Of a DNA stretch of 64,000 nucleotides, positions 18,000 through 27,321 are shown one piece after another. The stretch covers positions 6,306,001 through 6,370,000 of the forward strand of contig NZ_LT859959.1 of the NCBI RefSeq assembly GCF_900176205.1. The letters are read 5' to 3'. The notes beneath the pieces were generated by a model, which was not told the origin of the DNA, ran no database searches, and worked only from the letters and a program-made list of their open reading frames with translations. The stretch's first letter is position 1; each line of letters begins with the position of its first letter. The stretch is from Bradyrhizobium sp. ORS 285. GTDB taxonomy: Bacteria > Pseudomonadota > Alphaproteobacteria > Rhizobiales > Xanthobacteraceae. The translations under genes and the position numbers were made by a program.

Positions 18000-20900
18000 T
18001 CACGAAGCCCGCGCCGTAGCAGACCTGAGAGAACCATTGGCCTCCAGGACATCCAACTGCCGTAGCGTGTGCTCGAAGATGTTCTCCATTCTGACCAGGA
18101 TTGCCCGCAAATCGGCGGGACCGGCCTCGCCCGACCTGAGTAGATTCTCCAGACGTTCAGCCAATGCCGCCATTCCCGATGCGCCGATGATCCTGCTCGA
18201 GCTCTTGATCGTGTGAGCAGGAAGAACCGCTGATTCCCATTCTTGCGTATCGATGCGCTCGCGGAGCAAGTCCAGATATGCGCGTGTATCGGTCCGGTAC
18301 AGGGACAGCAGCGTATCGAAATTGCGGACCAGGTCGCGTGTCTGCCTCAACACGGAGAAATCCATCAACGGGATCTTGCTGCGGCTGTCGGCTCGAGGAG
18401 CCGCATCTGCAACGGGTGACGGCACCGTCTCAGGCGGTCGAAGCAGAGCCGCGGACGTCGTCGCGTTTTGCGTATCATTGTCGGCGCCAAGCGTATCCGT
18501 CCGGGCCGGATCAATCGCCGCGGCCTCCCGACCAATTGCGTCGCCCGACGATGTCGCTGCGGCCCCGGCCACGGACGCAACCGTCGCCGGCGGGATCACT
18601 TTGACAACGCCGTTCGGCTCCGCAGCGGGCGACCTCGTTTCCTGAGGCAGCTTTAGCAAACCGCGTTTCAGAAGCTCCGACAATATTTCGGACATGCTTC
18701 GCACTGAAATCGGTTTGAATACGACGTCGTCCATGCCTGCTTCGATGCAGGCCTCACGGTCACCCTTCAGCGCGTTCGCGGTCACGGCCACGATCGGGCA
18801 TTCTCTCACCAAACCCTGCGCCATGAGCTCTCGCAACCTTCCCGTTGCAACGAACCCGTTCATCTCCGGCATCTGACAATCCATCAGAATGAGATCGAAC
18901 GAGCCTTTCTTCGCCAACTCGATCGACGTGGCCCCTTCGGTCGTGGATTCGACGTCGAAGCAGAACTGCCGCATGATCTCCTCGAGGATGATGAGATTGA
19001 TCTGGTTGTCGTCCACGAGAAGCGCATGAAGGCCTTCAAATTTGAGCCAATCGGGCCTATCGTTGTTTATGCTGGGAGGCCGCGCCACTGCCGTCGGCAA
19101 CTTTTCTTGTACAGCAACCGATTGCAGACATTCGATGAGATCCGCGCCGATAAACGGCTTGACCAGAAATGCGTCAAACTGCTCGTACTTCGCGCTCACC
19201 TCGCGTTCACCCAGCACGACCGCTGGAATGCCGCGCGGGATCTGGCGCTTGAGTTGCAGCCACTGATCGCAGGCCCGATGAAGGTCGCGATCCTGATCGA
19301 AGATCAGCGCCCGCAGCGGTCCCTCCTGCAACAAGTACGCCACCTTCGACGGAAGCTCAGGCCCGTAGTCCAGCTTGATACATTCGCTGCCCTCATCCGA
19401 AAGCGCGTTGAGGATGGCCTTGAACTGAGCATCAGAGCCTGTGATCACGGCGATGCGCTGACAGCTGTTGATCGGCATGCTATCGGAAGGAAGCCGCGAG
19501 ACCGGCAACCAGAACTTGAAGGTTGATCCGACCCCAACGTTACTATCTACCGTGATGTCACCTCCCATGGCATCGCATAGCTTCTTGCAAATGGCGAGAC
19601 CGAGCCCCGTCCCCTCATAGTGGCCCTGATCGTCCTCGGACGCCTGCGCAAAGCGACGGAACAGCTTCTTCTGCTGCTCGACCGAGAGGCCGATCCCTGT
19701 GTCTGTAACCGCTACCTCGATCACCCCCTCCGCGTCATCCGCGGGACGGTAAGACACGACAATCGCAATACTCCCGGATGGGGTGAATTTGATGGCATTG
19801 CTGATGAGGTTGCCAAGGACCTGTCTCAGCCTCATCGGGTCGACCTCGATGTAACGTGGCACCTGCGGCGCAAGGTCGAGCACGAGTTCTAGTTTCTTCT
19901 CTCGCGCCTGGGCGAAATAGAAGCTGACAATTTCCTTCATATGGACAGGCAAATCTACTCGCGTCGGGTTGATCGCGATCTGCCCGCTCTCAAGCTTCGC
20001 CATATCCAAGACGTCGTTCAGAATGGTTAAAAGCAGGGATCCGGATGTCGCGATCAGCTGCAAGTATGTCTTCTGAAGCGCCGACAGCTCCGTTCTAATG
20101 AGGACATCTGCCATTCCTAAAATGCCGTTCAACGGCGTGCGAATCTCATGGCTCACGTTTGCGAGGAACTCGCCCTTCGCTTCATTTGCTGCATTTGCAC
20201 GCTGCAGGGCATCCTGGAGACGCTGCTGTTGCAAGCGTCCGCATCTCGCAAACATCACGAAGAGCGCTGTCGCAAGCAGAAAGAGGAACACCAATCCAAC
20301 CACGAATCCGAAAAGGCCTGGGACATCGGAACGTTGTTCGGCAAAATCCACGATCAGCTCGACGTCGCGCACAATGGTTACAGTCTTCCGTGAGTGTTTC
20401 GACACCCCCAGTATCCCGCTGTCCTCATTGCCAATCTTGCTCTTCCAATCATAGAGAGTGTCGCCAACCCTGAGCTGCAACCCGGAAAGCCGCGTACTCG
20501 TCGCAAAGGAAGCGAACGCCTTGGCTATCGCGGCATCCAGATCCAGCACCAGATATACAATCAGATCCTTCCCGGGATTTTCACGGTCAGGCGCGCTCTG
20601 CACAAGAACGAGATCGGTACTCCTCAGCGCTGAGAATGACTTCGGGTATCGATCGGCGGTAAACCCTCGCGTTCTGGACGGGTAACGTTTCAGCTCGGAA
20701 TTGAGCGCCTCAGCTTCGCCGGAATCAATTCTTAGCTCTCCACGATCGCCGACGAAACGCTCGTGCCTGAAACGGCCGCCGACGCTGAAATAGCCAATCT
20801 CCACGACGTTGGGCGACCTTTTTGACAACTGAAACAGCTTTTGTTCGATCAAGTACCGCTGGTCAGTCGCCAGCATGGCCACCATATCCTTGATGCGTAC

Positions 20901-21098
20901 GAGGCCCAGGTCGCCGTCCGCCGACAAGATGCGCGAAATTCCGTCGACCTCGAGATCAAATCGCTGATGGTTCCTGTCAATTGTGCCAGCCACGTAAAAG
21001 TACAAAAGGGCGGCAGTCGCCGCAAAGAACGTCACGATCGTTGCACCGAGCGGAATCCGGATCGTCCGATCCTTGCGCTGAAACTGCATGTTCACCAC
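18000..21098 (-). CDS. BarA-type hybrid sensor histidine kinase with HPt domain
   Basis: A 1032-residue membrane kinase. Transmembrane segments lie at about 17-39 and 260-284 around a periplasmic sensor region. The HisKA domain has His317 in NVSHEIRTPLNG. The HATPase shows N-box NLISNAIKF, then VTDTGIGL and GTGLGLAICKKL. A first receiver-like region (about 550-665) has lost the canonical acidic pocket, a second receiver keeps LLVDDN and LILMDCQMPEMNG, and a C-terminal HPt holds PAHTIKSSSRIIG. Phosphate would run His-Asp-His and out to an external receiver. Its start overlaps the preceding receiver-HATPase gene by 7 bases, making it the last gene of the secretion operon. A linker of about 100 residues rich in Ala, Pro and Thr precedes HPt. 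Confidence 0.87.
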   Translation of the reverse strand: MVNMQFQRKDRTIRIPLGATIVTFFAATAALLYFYVAGTIDRNHQRFDLEVDGISRILSADGDLGLVRIKDMVAMLATDQRYLIEQKLFQLSKRSPNVVEIGYFSVGGRFRHERFVGDRGELRIDSGEAEALNSELKRYPSRTRGFTADRYPKSFSALRSTDLVLVQSAPDRENPGKDLIVYLVLDLDAAIAKAFASFATSTRLSGLQLRVGDTLYDWKSKIGNEDSGILGVSKHSRKTVTIVRDVELIVDFAEQRSDVPGLFGFVVGLVFLFLLATALFVMFARCGRLQQQRLQDALQRANAANEAKGEFLANVSHEIRTPLNGILGMADVLIRTELSALQKTYLQLIATSGSLLLTILNDVLDMAKLESGQIAINPTRVDLPVHMKEIVSFYFAQAREKKLELVLDLAPQVPRYIEVDPMRLRQVLGNLISNAIKFTPSGSIAIVVSYRPADDAEGVIEVAVTDTGIGLSVEQQKKLFRRFAQASEDDQGHYEGTGLGLAICKKLCDAMGGDITVDSNVGVGSTFKFWLPVSRLPSDSMPINSCQRIAVITGSDAQFKAILNALSDEGSECIKLDYGPELPSKVAYLLQEGPLRALIFDQDRDLHRACDQWLQLKRQIPRGIPAVVLGEREVSAKYEQFDAFLVKPFIGADLIECLQSVAVQEKLPTAVARPPSINNDRPDWLKFEGLHALLVDDNQINLIILEEIMRQFCFDVESTTEGATSIELAKKGSFDLILMDCQMPEMNGFVATGRLRELMAQGLVRECPIVAVTANALKGDREACIEAGMDDVVFKPISVRSMSEILSELLKRGLLKLPQETRSPAAEPNGVVKVIPPATVASVAGAAATSSGDAIGREAAAIDPARTDTLGADNDTQNATTSAALLRPPETVPSPVADAAPRADSRSKIPLMDFSVLRQTRDLVRNFDTLLSLYRTDTRAYLDLLRERIDTQEWESAVLPAHTIKSSSRIIGASGMAALAERLENLLRSGEAGPADLRAILVRMENIFEHTLRQLDVLEANGSLRSATARAS

Positions 21099-22024
21099 TC
21101 GGCTGGGCGCTTTGCCTGGATCACCCCAACGACTTCGTTGCCAGCTTCGTTGTACACCAGCTTGCTAAACGTATAGTTGTTGGCGCGCGCGATACCGCGT
21201 CCGTTCGGCGCCAACGCTCGCGAGGGATCTGTCGACAGAAACGGCCGCCAGTCGAAGCCGGGGCCGGTGTCCTTCACGGAGAGCACCAAATGCCCGTCCT
21301 TGCGCATCATCGTCGCTTCCACCTCGCCGCGTAAAGCCGGGCTTCGGCCACGACTGTCCAGCTCGCTCTGCCATCGGCCGGCGGCCAGCAGCGCAGCCTT
21401 GTTCTGCAAGCCGAACCGCAGCACGCCATGCTCGACGGCGTTCTGAACCAATTCATAGATTCCCTGAATGATCGCCTCGGGTTCGGAATGCAGGCTTGCG
21501 AGGAGACTGCAGACGCCTTCCACTTCGTGAGGGCGACTGAGCGACATCCGCATCACGACGACATTGCCGAATGCAGCCTGATGGACAGCGAGACGGGAGG
21601 ATACATTGCGTTGCCGGTCGACCTCCTTCTTGGCCGACTCCACAACCGACTTCACGAGCTCGATCGACGGCGGCTTCGTCAAATAGTAGAAAGCGCCGGC
21701 ATCGAGTCCGGCGGCAACATCCTCTGCGATGTTGGATCCCGTGAGCAGGATCACGGGCATGGCGCGAGTCGACGGCTCTCTCTTGAGCCGCCTCGTCAGC
21801 GCCAGGCCGTCCATGACCGGCATGATCCTGTCCGTGATGACCAGATCGGCCCGCGCCGGATTTTCCCGGAGCATCGCGAAGGCCTCGGCACCATCGCTCG
21901 ACGTCTCGACGAGGTAACCAAGCGAAGACAGCAACTGTTCGAGAAAGCTGAGAGAAAAGCTGTCATCGTCTACGATCAGGATACGCGTTCGATCTACGTC
22001 TTTTGAGCCGACGCTGTTGGGCAT
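21092..22024 (-). CDS. Receiver domain fused to GHKL/RsbW-like ATPase
   Basis: A 310-residue protein with two parts. Residues 12-130 are a CheY-like receiver with acidic pocket DDD at 19-21, phospho-acceptor Asp65 in VITDRIMPVMDG and Lys in YYLTKPP. Residues about 190-305 form a HATPase domain: N-box ELVQNAVEHGV, G1 VKDTGPGFDW and a G2-like NGRGIARANN. There is no HisKA dimerisation helix with a phosphorylatable His, so it resembles anti-sigma kinase/RsbW-type ATPases driven by a receiver rather than a sensor kinase. It is 3 bases from the adaptor gene and overlaps the hybrid kinase, the likely phosphodonor. Its target, possibly an anti-anti-sigma protein, is not in the window. Confidence 0.75.
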   Translation of the reverse strand: MPNSVGSKDVDRTRILIVDDDSFSLSFLEQLLSSLGYLVETSSDGAEAFAMLRENPARADLVITDRIMPVMDGLALTRRLKREPSTRAMPVILLTGSNIAEDVAAGLDAGAFYYLTKPPSIELVKSVVESAKKEVDRQRNVSSRLAVHQAAFGNVVVMRMSLSRPHEVEGVCSLLASLHSEPEAIIQGIYELVQNAVEHGVLRFGLQNKAALLAAGRWQSELDSRGRSPALRGEVEATMMRKDGHLVLSVKDTGPGFDWRPFLSTDPSRALAPNGRGIARANNYTFSKLVYNEAGNEVVGVIQAKRPAEW

Positions 22025-22027
22025 TGG

Positions 22028-23377
22028 TCAACGTTCGCTGAAGGCCGAGCTCAGCGTCCTCTGCAAGGGGGTTAAAATGTATTGCATGACGGTCTTCTGG
22101 CCCGTGATGATCTCGCAGCTCACCTCCATTCCAGGCAGGATCACCGCTCCCGGAGCTTTCGGCATCCGGGTGTCCAAAGGCCGAATCTTCACTCGATAGT
22201 AGTACTGTCCGCCGATCTGGAACGATGACGGCGAAATCGTTTCGACGACGCCCTCGAGGCTTCCATAGCGCGTGTAATCGTAGGCTCCCACGCGGATCTG
22301 CGCGGGTTGCCCCGGACGTAGATAACCGATTTCAGAGGATCGCACGTTGGTTTCCGCTACCAGCTCGGTATTGAGCGGCACGAGGGTAGCGAGCACCTGG
22401 CCGGACCCGACCACCTGGCCGACGGAATTCACATCGAGTGACTTGACCATGGCGGCCACCGGCGCCGTAATCGTCAGACGCAGCTTCCGATCATTTTTCT
22501 TGGCGATGTTCGCGTCGACGACGTTGAGATTGGCCTCGAGGTCCCTGATCTTGAGGGCTCGATTCGCGCGAAGCTCGGCGCCATAGCTGACCAGTTGCTT
22601 TTCGACCTCGGCCAACCGCTCGATGGCGGCCTGCTCCCTGGCCGATGCGGATTCGGCCGCCGAACGCGCTCGCACAACGCCCTGGCGCCGCTCTTCGGCC
22701 TGGAGGCCTGTCGCCACCCCCTTCCGCATCAATTCGTTGAAGCGGCGTGCCTCTCGTTCCGCGTTGTCCACCTCGTCCAACGCGCCTTTCAGCTGGATGG
22801 CAGCCGCCTCACGGTTGAACTTGGCCTGTGCGATCTGGCTCGAGAGACGTGAATACTCGTTCTTCTCCAGCGTCTTCGCCGCGGTGAATGCATTGGTGTT
22901 CGCGAGCTCCTCCACGGGGTGCTTTCCCGATGAGCTCTCGAATTGCGGCTCCTGTCCCTCGAACAGCGCAATCTGCGCTGCGATCTGTGCGCGCAGGTCG
23001 AATCTCTGCCGCTCGAGCGCGACATCATCCTCTGCGGTATTGGCGTCACGAAGGACGATCAACGTGTCCCCCTTCTTGACCATCGCGCCTTCACGAACGG
23101 CGATCCTCTCGACCATGCCGCCTTCCAGATGCTGGACCACCTGCTCTGCTCCGACCGGCGTGAAGCTGCCCACCGCCTGTGTGACCTCCTTGAGGTTGGC
23201 GAAGCAGGCCCAGACGATGCCGGCGGCGGTCGCGACCGCCGCAACCCATCCGAAAGACCGCGACAAGCGCACTGTCGCGCTCTCGCTTGCCATCGGCGGC
23301 AAAGCGATCGCGTCCATCAGGCGCTTGTCACGCTCGAACGCGACCCTGACCGTTGGAATGATTCCAGCATTCTTCAT
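22028..23377 (-). CDS. HlyD-family type I secretion membrane-fusion protein
   Basis: Periplasmic adaptor of 449 residues. One membrane helix lies at about 38-60 (GWVAAVATAAGIVWACFANL), after a short cytoplasmic tail. A biotinyl-lipoyl half follows (VVQHLEGGMVERIAVREGAM), then a long alpha-helical hairpin with coiled-coil character at about 130-300, the second lipoyl half (LTITAPVAAMVKSLDV) and a beta-barrel end (LRPGQPAQIRVGAYDYTRYG). This is the LapC/PrsE/HlyD plan of type I secretion adaptors. Its start overlaps the ABC gene by four bases (ATGA). It would link the ABC proteins to the TolC-like factor encoded at 16.5 kb. Confidence 0.88.
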   Translation of the reverse strand: MKNAGIIPTVRVAFERDKRLMDAIALPPMASESATVRLSRSFGWVAAVATAAGIVWACFANLKEVTQAVGSFTPVGAEQVVQHLEGGMVERIAVREGAMVKKGDTLIVLRDANTAEDDVALERQRFDLRAQIAAQIALFEGQEPQFESSSGKHPVEELANTNAFTAAKTLEKNEYSRLSSQIAQAKFNREAAAIQLKGALDEVDNAEREARRFNELMRKGVATGLQAEERRQGVVRARSAAESASAREQAAIERLAEVEKQLVSYGAELRANRALKIRDLEANLNVVDANIAKKNDRKLRLTITAPVAAMVKSLDVNSVGQVVGSGQVLATLVPLNTELVAETNVRSSEIGYLRPGQPAQIRVGAYDYTRYGSLEGVVETISPSSFQIGGQYYYRVKIRPLDTRMPKAPGAVILPGMEVSCEIITGQKTVMQYILTPLQRTLSSAFSER

Positions 23378-25614
23378 GCGCGCCTCTCGTTCCGCGCGCG
23401 TCCGCCGGCCAGAAGCCGGGGGACGCCGCCATAGGACAAGTCGACGATGCGATCCGCTTCATCCAGGAAATCGGCGCGATGCGACACAAAGATGATCGTC
23501 CGACTGCCCCGGAACTCCACAATCGTCCGGCGCAGCAGGACGCCGAGGCTGCGATCCATCAGACTATTCGGAAACTCGTCAATCAGGACCAACTTGCTGT
23601 TTGTGAGGATTGCTCTCGCAAACGCGACCCGCAGCCGGAATTCATCGCCGAACCGCCGCGCTTCGTCGGCAGTGATGCAATGGTCCAGACCGCTCGCGAG
23701 TTGGCCGATATCCTCCTGGAGGCCGACGATTCTGAGCACTTCCTTCAGATTCCGGTCTGAAACCAGAGGATTGGCAAACAGCAGGTTGTCGCGGATCGTT
23801 CCGGGTACCAATGAAGGCTGTTGGGGGATGTAGGAGATCCGCCGGCGCAACTCCTCGACAGAAAACTGCCGGATGTCGACGCCGTCGAGCCGAATGGCGC
23901 CCAGGCCGATCTCCATCATGCCAAGGATCATCTTGAGGATGACCGATTTGCCGGTACCTGCTGCTCCGTGGAGCCCGATGACCTCGCCCGGGCGCACGTC
24001 CAGATCCAAACCGACGAAGACAGGACGGGTATCCGCCGCACGAAAACCGACATTGACGAAGCTCACCGCCCCCGTCAGGTCGCCCATCCGCTCCCGCGCC
24101 TTGAGCCGATCGAGTTCGGTCGGCATGTCCTTGAACTCGTTGACCTGGGAGACGCTCTTTCTGATCTGTTCGATACGAAGCACCGAGAGACAAAACGTGT
24201 GGAATGGAAGCAGGCAGCGAAGGCCGAGGATCGTCATCGCGAGCACCTCGACACCGCCCGCAATGCTGGATTTGACGGCCAGTCCCCGCATCACCATGAG
24301 CAGGATGATAGAACCTGAGAACACTGCCGAAGATGCGGCCTCGACCACCGCGCCAAGCTTCTGCAACTGAGCTTGCGCCGCCTGATCACGGCCGAATTGA
24401 TCGCTCAGGCGATTGGCCCAGACATGCTGCAAGCCCAGGTCGGAGATCACCTGCATGCGGTCGAATGTCTCGATCGCTATCCGCTGGGCCTCCGTAGCCT
24501 CGTCGGCGACCACCGAGATATGGACTCTGGCGAAACGCAGGCCGACGAAGAAGACGAGGCTGAAGGCGGCCATCGCGGCCACCAGAACCAGCGCGCTGTG
24601 CCAGTCGATCATTGCAACAATCGCCGCGTAGAACGGCGCCAGCGCCATATCCAGCGCCGCCGGACAGGCGGGACTGACGAGGAAGTCGCGAATCCCCTCG
24701 AACGACCGCATGCGCGCCGCCTGCGCCGCCGGCGGCGCTCTCTCGGACAGGAACGGCGGCAACCTCAATATGTGATCGAAGGACGCTGCGTTGACCAGAA
24801 ACTCCAGCCGATTAGCCACCCAGGACAGAATGTTTGAACGGAGCTGCGAGAGTTTTGCGTCCGCCACCAGGATCAGGATCAGCCCGATGGCGAGCATCGG
24901 CAGCGTGTCGAGCGCCGCGCGGCCGATCACTTCCGAAAATATCGTCGAGATCGCGACCGCCGACAACACGCCGAGCGCCGCGAGACAGAAGCTGATCGCG
25001 CCAAGCGTGAGCCAGATATTCCGGAACCGGCTCGTGAGCGCCGCAATCCAGCTCAGGCCGGTGTGGCCGCGGCGGGTCGCCGACAATGGGTCGACCACGC
25101 TGCGGAATGCGAAGGTGACGACGCGAAGTTGTCGCGACAGACCATCGATCTCGAACGGTTCAGGCCTGGCTCCGTCCACCAGCCGGAAGCGGCGTCCGGT
25201 TCGCGTGTCGGTCACGACGACGAATTTCTCGCCCCCCGATCGATCGCGGACCAGAAATGCGGGCTCGGTCAGAAGGAGATCCTTCGGAGCGGCCGAGCTC
25301 TTGACAACGTAGAAGCCGAGGTTGGCCATCGCGGTGACAACGATCGTCTCGCCATGCGTCAGTCGGCCGCGCGGCAGTGCTCCCAATACGTTCTTGAGCG
25401 GAAAATCGTGACCGCTGAAGATCACCAGAGCGGCGAAGATCTCGGCGGTTTTGTGCTCGAAGCCCTCCCGGGCGATGATTGCGGCAGCGGTGGTGACGGC
25501 CGCGCATTTCTGCTCGATCTCCGAAGGCGCCGCCGTCGGCGTCGCAACGGGCCGGTCATGGTTCTCGGCAGATGCAAACTCTTCAGCTCGGCTCAGCAAT
25601 GCGCGGGCGGTCAT
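23374..25614 (-). CDS. Type I secretion ABC transporter with C39-like N-domain
   Basis: A 746-residue inner-membrane exporter subunit. Residues about 30-170 resemble the C39-peptidase-like domain of LapB/HlyB exporters; I see no catalytic Cys in the expected position, so it probably binds substrate rather than cutting it. About five or six membrane segments follow (200-470). The nucleotide-binding domain has Walker A GAAGTGKS, Walker B LVLIDE and an H-loop FVSHR, but the signature reads RFGDEFRLR in place of LSGGQ. Start and stop overlap the neighbours by four bases each. The previous gene encodes a sister protein with a decayed nucleotide site, so the exporter is probably an asymmetric heterodimer. 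Confidence 0.85.
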   Translation of the reverse strand: MTARALLSRAEEFASAENHDRPVATPTAAPSEIEQKCAAVTTAAAIIAREGFEHKTAEIFAALVIFSGHDFPLKNVLGALPRGRLTHGETIVVTAMANLGFYVVKSSAAPKDLLLTEPAFLVRDRSGGEKFVVVTDTRTGRRFRLVDGARPEPFEIDGLSRQLRVVTFAFRSVVDPLSATRRGHTGLSWIAALTSRFRNIWLTLGAISFCLAALGVLSAVAISTIFSEVIGRAALDTLPMLAIGLILILVADAKLSQLRSNILSWVANRLEFLVNAASFDHILRLPPFLSERAPPAAQAARMRSFEGIRDFLVSPACPAALDMALAPFYAAIVAMIDWHSALVLVAAMAAFSLVFFVGLRFARVHISVVADEATEAQRIAIETFDRMQVISDLGLQHVWANRLSDQFGRDQAAQAQLQKLGAVVEAASSAVFSGSIILLMVMRGLAVKSSIAGGVEVLAMTILGLRCLLPFHTFCLSVLRIEQIRKSVSQVNEFKDMPTELDRLKARERMGDLTGAVSFVNVGFRAADTRPVFVGLDLDVRPGEVIGLHGAAGTGKSVILKMILGMMEIGLGAIRLDGVDIRQFSVEELRRRISYIPQQPSLVPGTIRDNLLFANPLVSDRNLKEVLRIVGLQEDIGQLASGLDHCITADEARRFGDEFRLRVAFARAILTNSKLVLIDEFPNSLMDRSLGVLLRRTIVEFRGSRTIIFVSHRADFLDEADRIVDLSYGGVPRLLAGGRARNERRA

Positions 25615-27299
25615 AGCTTCAATCCCCGATATGTAACAAGCTGCTCGCCCAGCTTCGAACGGTCGAGTTCGAGTCCGTCAGACCGCAAGTGATAGTGGCG
25701 CGACGCACCTCCGGTCAGATTTTTATCATCCGAGACCAAGACGACCGTTGCGCGTCCGCTGATTCGCGCAAGGAAGCGATGCAGGTTCGCATAGGCCAAT
25801 TGGTCCAGTCCTCGGTCCACGTTGTCGAGCAGGATCACTCGGGGCCGATGCGCAAGCGCTCGAACGATTGCGATCTGTTGGCACAACGACGCGGGGATCG
25901 CTTCCACGATCTCTCCGAGAAGAGGCGTTTCGATGCCCTGAGGCAGTTCGTTGATCAGGCGATCCACGCCGAGCATGCCTGCGACGCCCAGGGCCTGCTC
26001 TACCGTGACCTGACCGAACCGCGTGATGTTGTCACGTATCGTTCCCTTGAGCATCGCGCCCGACGAAGTGACGAGGGCGATGCTCGCGTTGAGGGCCTGG
26101 AACGACAGCTCCTCGACGGGACGACCATCGACGTTGACGACGCCAGCCTCGGGCTTCTGAACGCCGGCCAGGATTCGCAATAAGGAAGCGAGCGCCTCTT
26201 CCGAGCGTCCCGAGATCGCGACGAAATCGCCGGCATTCAGCTGCAGATCGAGACCGGCATAGTGTTCGGTCGCAAGTCGGCTTTCGATCCGAAATCCGAG
26301 ATTGGCCGCGTCCAGCCTGCCGGCCGGAACGAAGTGCTCCCTCTCCGCCACGGCCCGCCCCGACTCGCGCGCGAGCAGCCTGACGATGATGTTCCGGCTT
26401 TCGCAAAGGTCTCTTGCCTGGATGAGAATGAAAACGACGCGCTGCAGCGGCCCCATGAGACGTCCCGCGAGCAGAATAACCGCGGCGACCGCGCCGATCG
26501 TCATCGAGCCGTAAGCGACACCGTACGCTCCGCACAATAACGCAACCACCGTGAGCGACTGATTGGAGGCCGAGATGCCGTTCATCAGCCGCCCCATCTT
26601 GATCGCCATCTTGTAATTGTAGCGAGCAAGGTCCGCCTGGTAGACCTCGTACTGGCGAGCGATGCGACCTTCGACGCCGATCGCCTTGATGGAATGAATC
26701 GCGCCGAGAACGCCCAGCAGGAAACTGTATCGCCGCTCGGTCTTCCGGGAGACGATCCGCGCCAGCCGGTTCATCTTCCTGCCATCGGCTGCAGTGATGC
26801 TGAGGCCAATCACGACGCTGATCGATATCGCGATGCCCGATAGCGGAGAGATGTAGAAGATCAGCGCGAGAATGAGAGGAACGAACGCGAGTTCGGCGAG
26901 CGCAATCGCCGTTTTCCCGCCGAAGTCCTCGGCGACCTGTCCGACCCGGCCGAAATAAACGATTGCCTGGGCCGCCCCGGCCTTCGCCGTTTCGGCCGCG
27001 CCCGCGCGAACCAGTTTCTCAAAAGCCGCCGAGACCAGCGTCTGGTTGTATTTCAGGGTTTCCTCGATGGCGAGAAAGGTCCGGGCGAGCCGCAAGAGCG
27101 ACTCGAGCAATGTGACCGCCAAGGCCGCGAACACGATGACCGGAAGAGTCGTCGTATTCGGATTTGGCAGGATCCGGTTGAAGATGATCTGAGCCGTCAG
27201 TGGGACGCACAATCCGAGAACGTTCAGCGCAAGTGTCATTGCGACGAGCGTCGAATTGAAGCCGATTCTTCTCCTTTCTCTCTCGCTGACCGCTGTCAT
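25611..27299 (-). CDS. Type I secretion ABC protein with degenerate ATPase site
   Basis: A 562-residue membrane protein with the six-helix domain typical of PrtD/LapB exporters (about 15-310) and a C-terminal NBD fold that has lost its key residues. The Walker A position reads SGRSEEALASLL with no GK(S/T). The signature region reads AIPASLCQQIAIVRA instead of LSGGQ. Walker B reads VILLDNVD, with the catalytic Glu replaced by Asn, and the H-loop position reads VLVSDD without His. It should not hydrolyse ATP. Its start is 23 bases after the repeat-protein stop and its end overlaps the partner ABC gene, so the two are co-translated and probably pair. Confidence 0.8.
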   Translation of the reverse strand: MTAVSERERRRIGFNSTLVAMTLALNVLGLCVPLTAQIIFNRILPNPNTTTLPVIVFAALAVTLLESLLRLARTFLAIEETLKYNQTLVSAAFEKLVRAGAAETAKAGAAQAIVYFGRVGQVAEDFGGKTAIALAELAFVPLILALIFYISPLSGIAISISVVIGLSITAADGRKMNRLARIVSRKTERRYSFLLGVLGAIHSIKAIGVEGRIARQYEVYQADLARYNYKMAIKMGRLMNGISASNQSLTVVALLCGAYGVAYGSMTIGAVAAVILLAGRLMGPLQRVVFILIQARDLCESRNIIVRLLARESGRAVAEREHFVPAGRLDAANLGFRIESRLATEHYAGLDLQLNAGDFVAISGRSEEALASLLRILAGVQKPEAGVVNVDGRPVEELSFQALNASIALVTSSGAMLKGTIRDNITRFGQVTVEQALGVAGMLGVDRLINELPQGIETPLLGEIVEAIPASLCQQIAIVRALAHRPRVILLDNVDRGLDQLAYANLHRFLARISGRATVVLVSDDKNLTGGASRHYHLRSDGLELDRSKLGEQLVTYRGLKL

Positions 27300-27321
27300 G
27301 TCATCCCTAGATAGTCCCCAT

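Noticed and set aside
17981..18003. GTGACCGC/GCGGTTTCAC hairpin between the convergent outer-membrane and kinase genes
   Set aside because: The stem is imperfect, overlaps the kinase stop and lacks a T run on either strand, so I did not call it a terminator.
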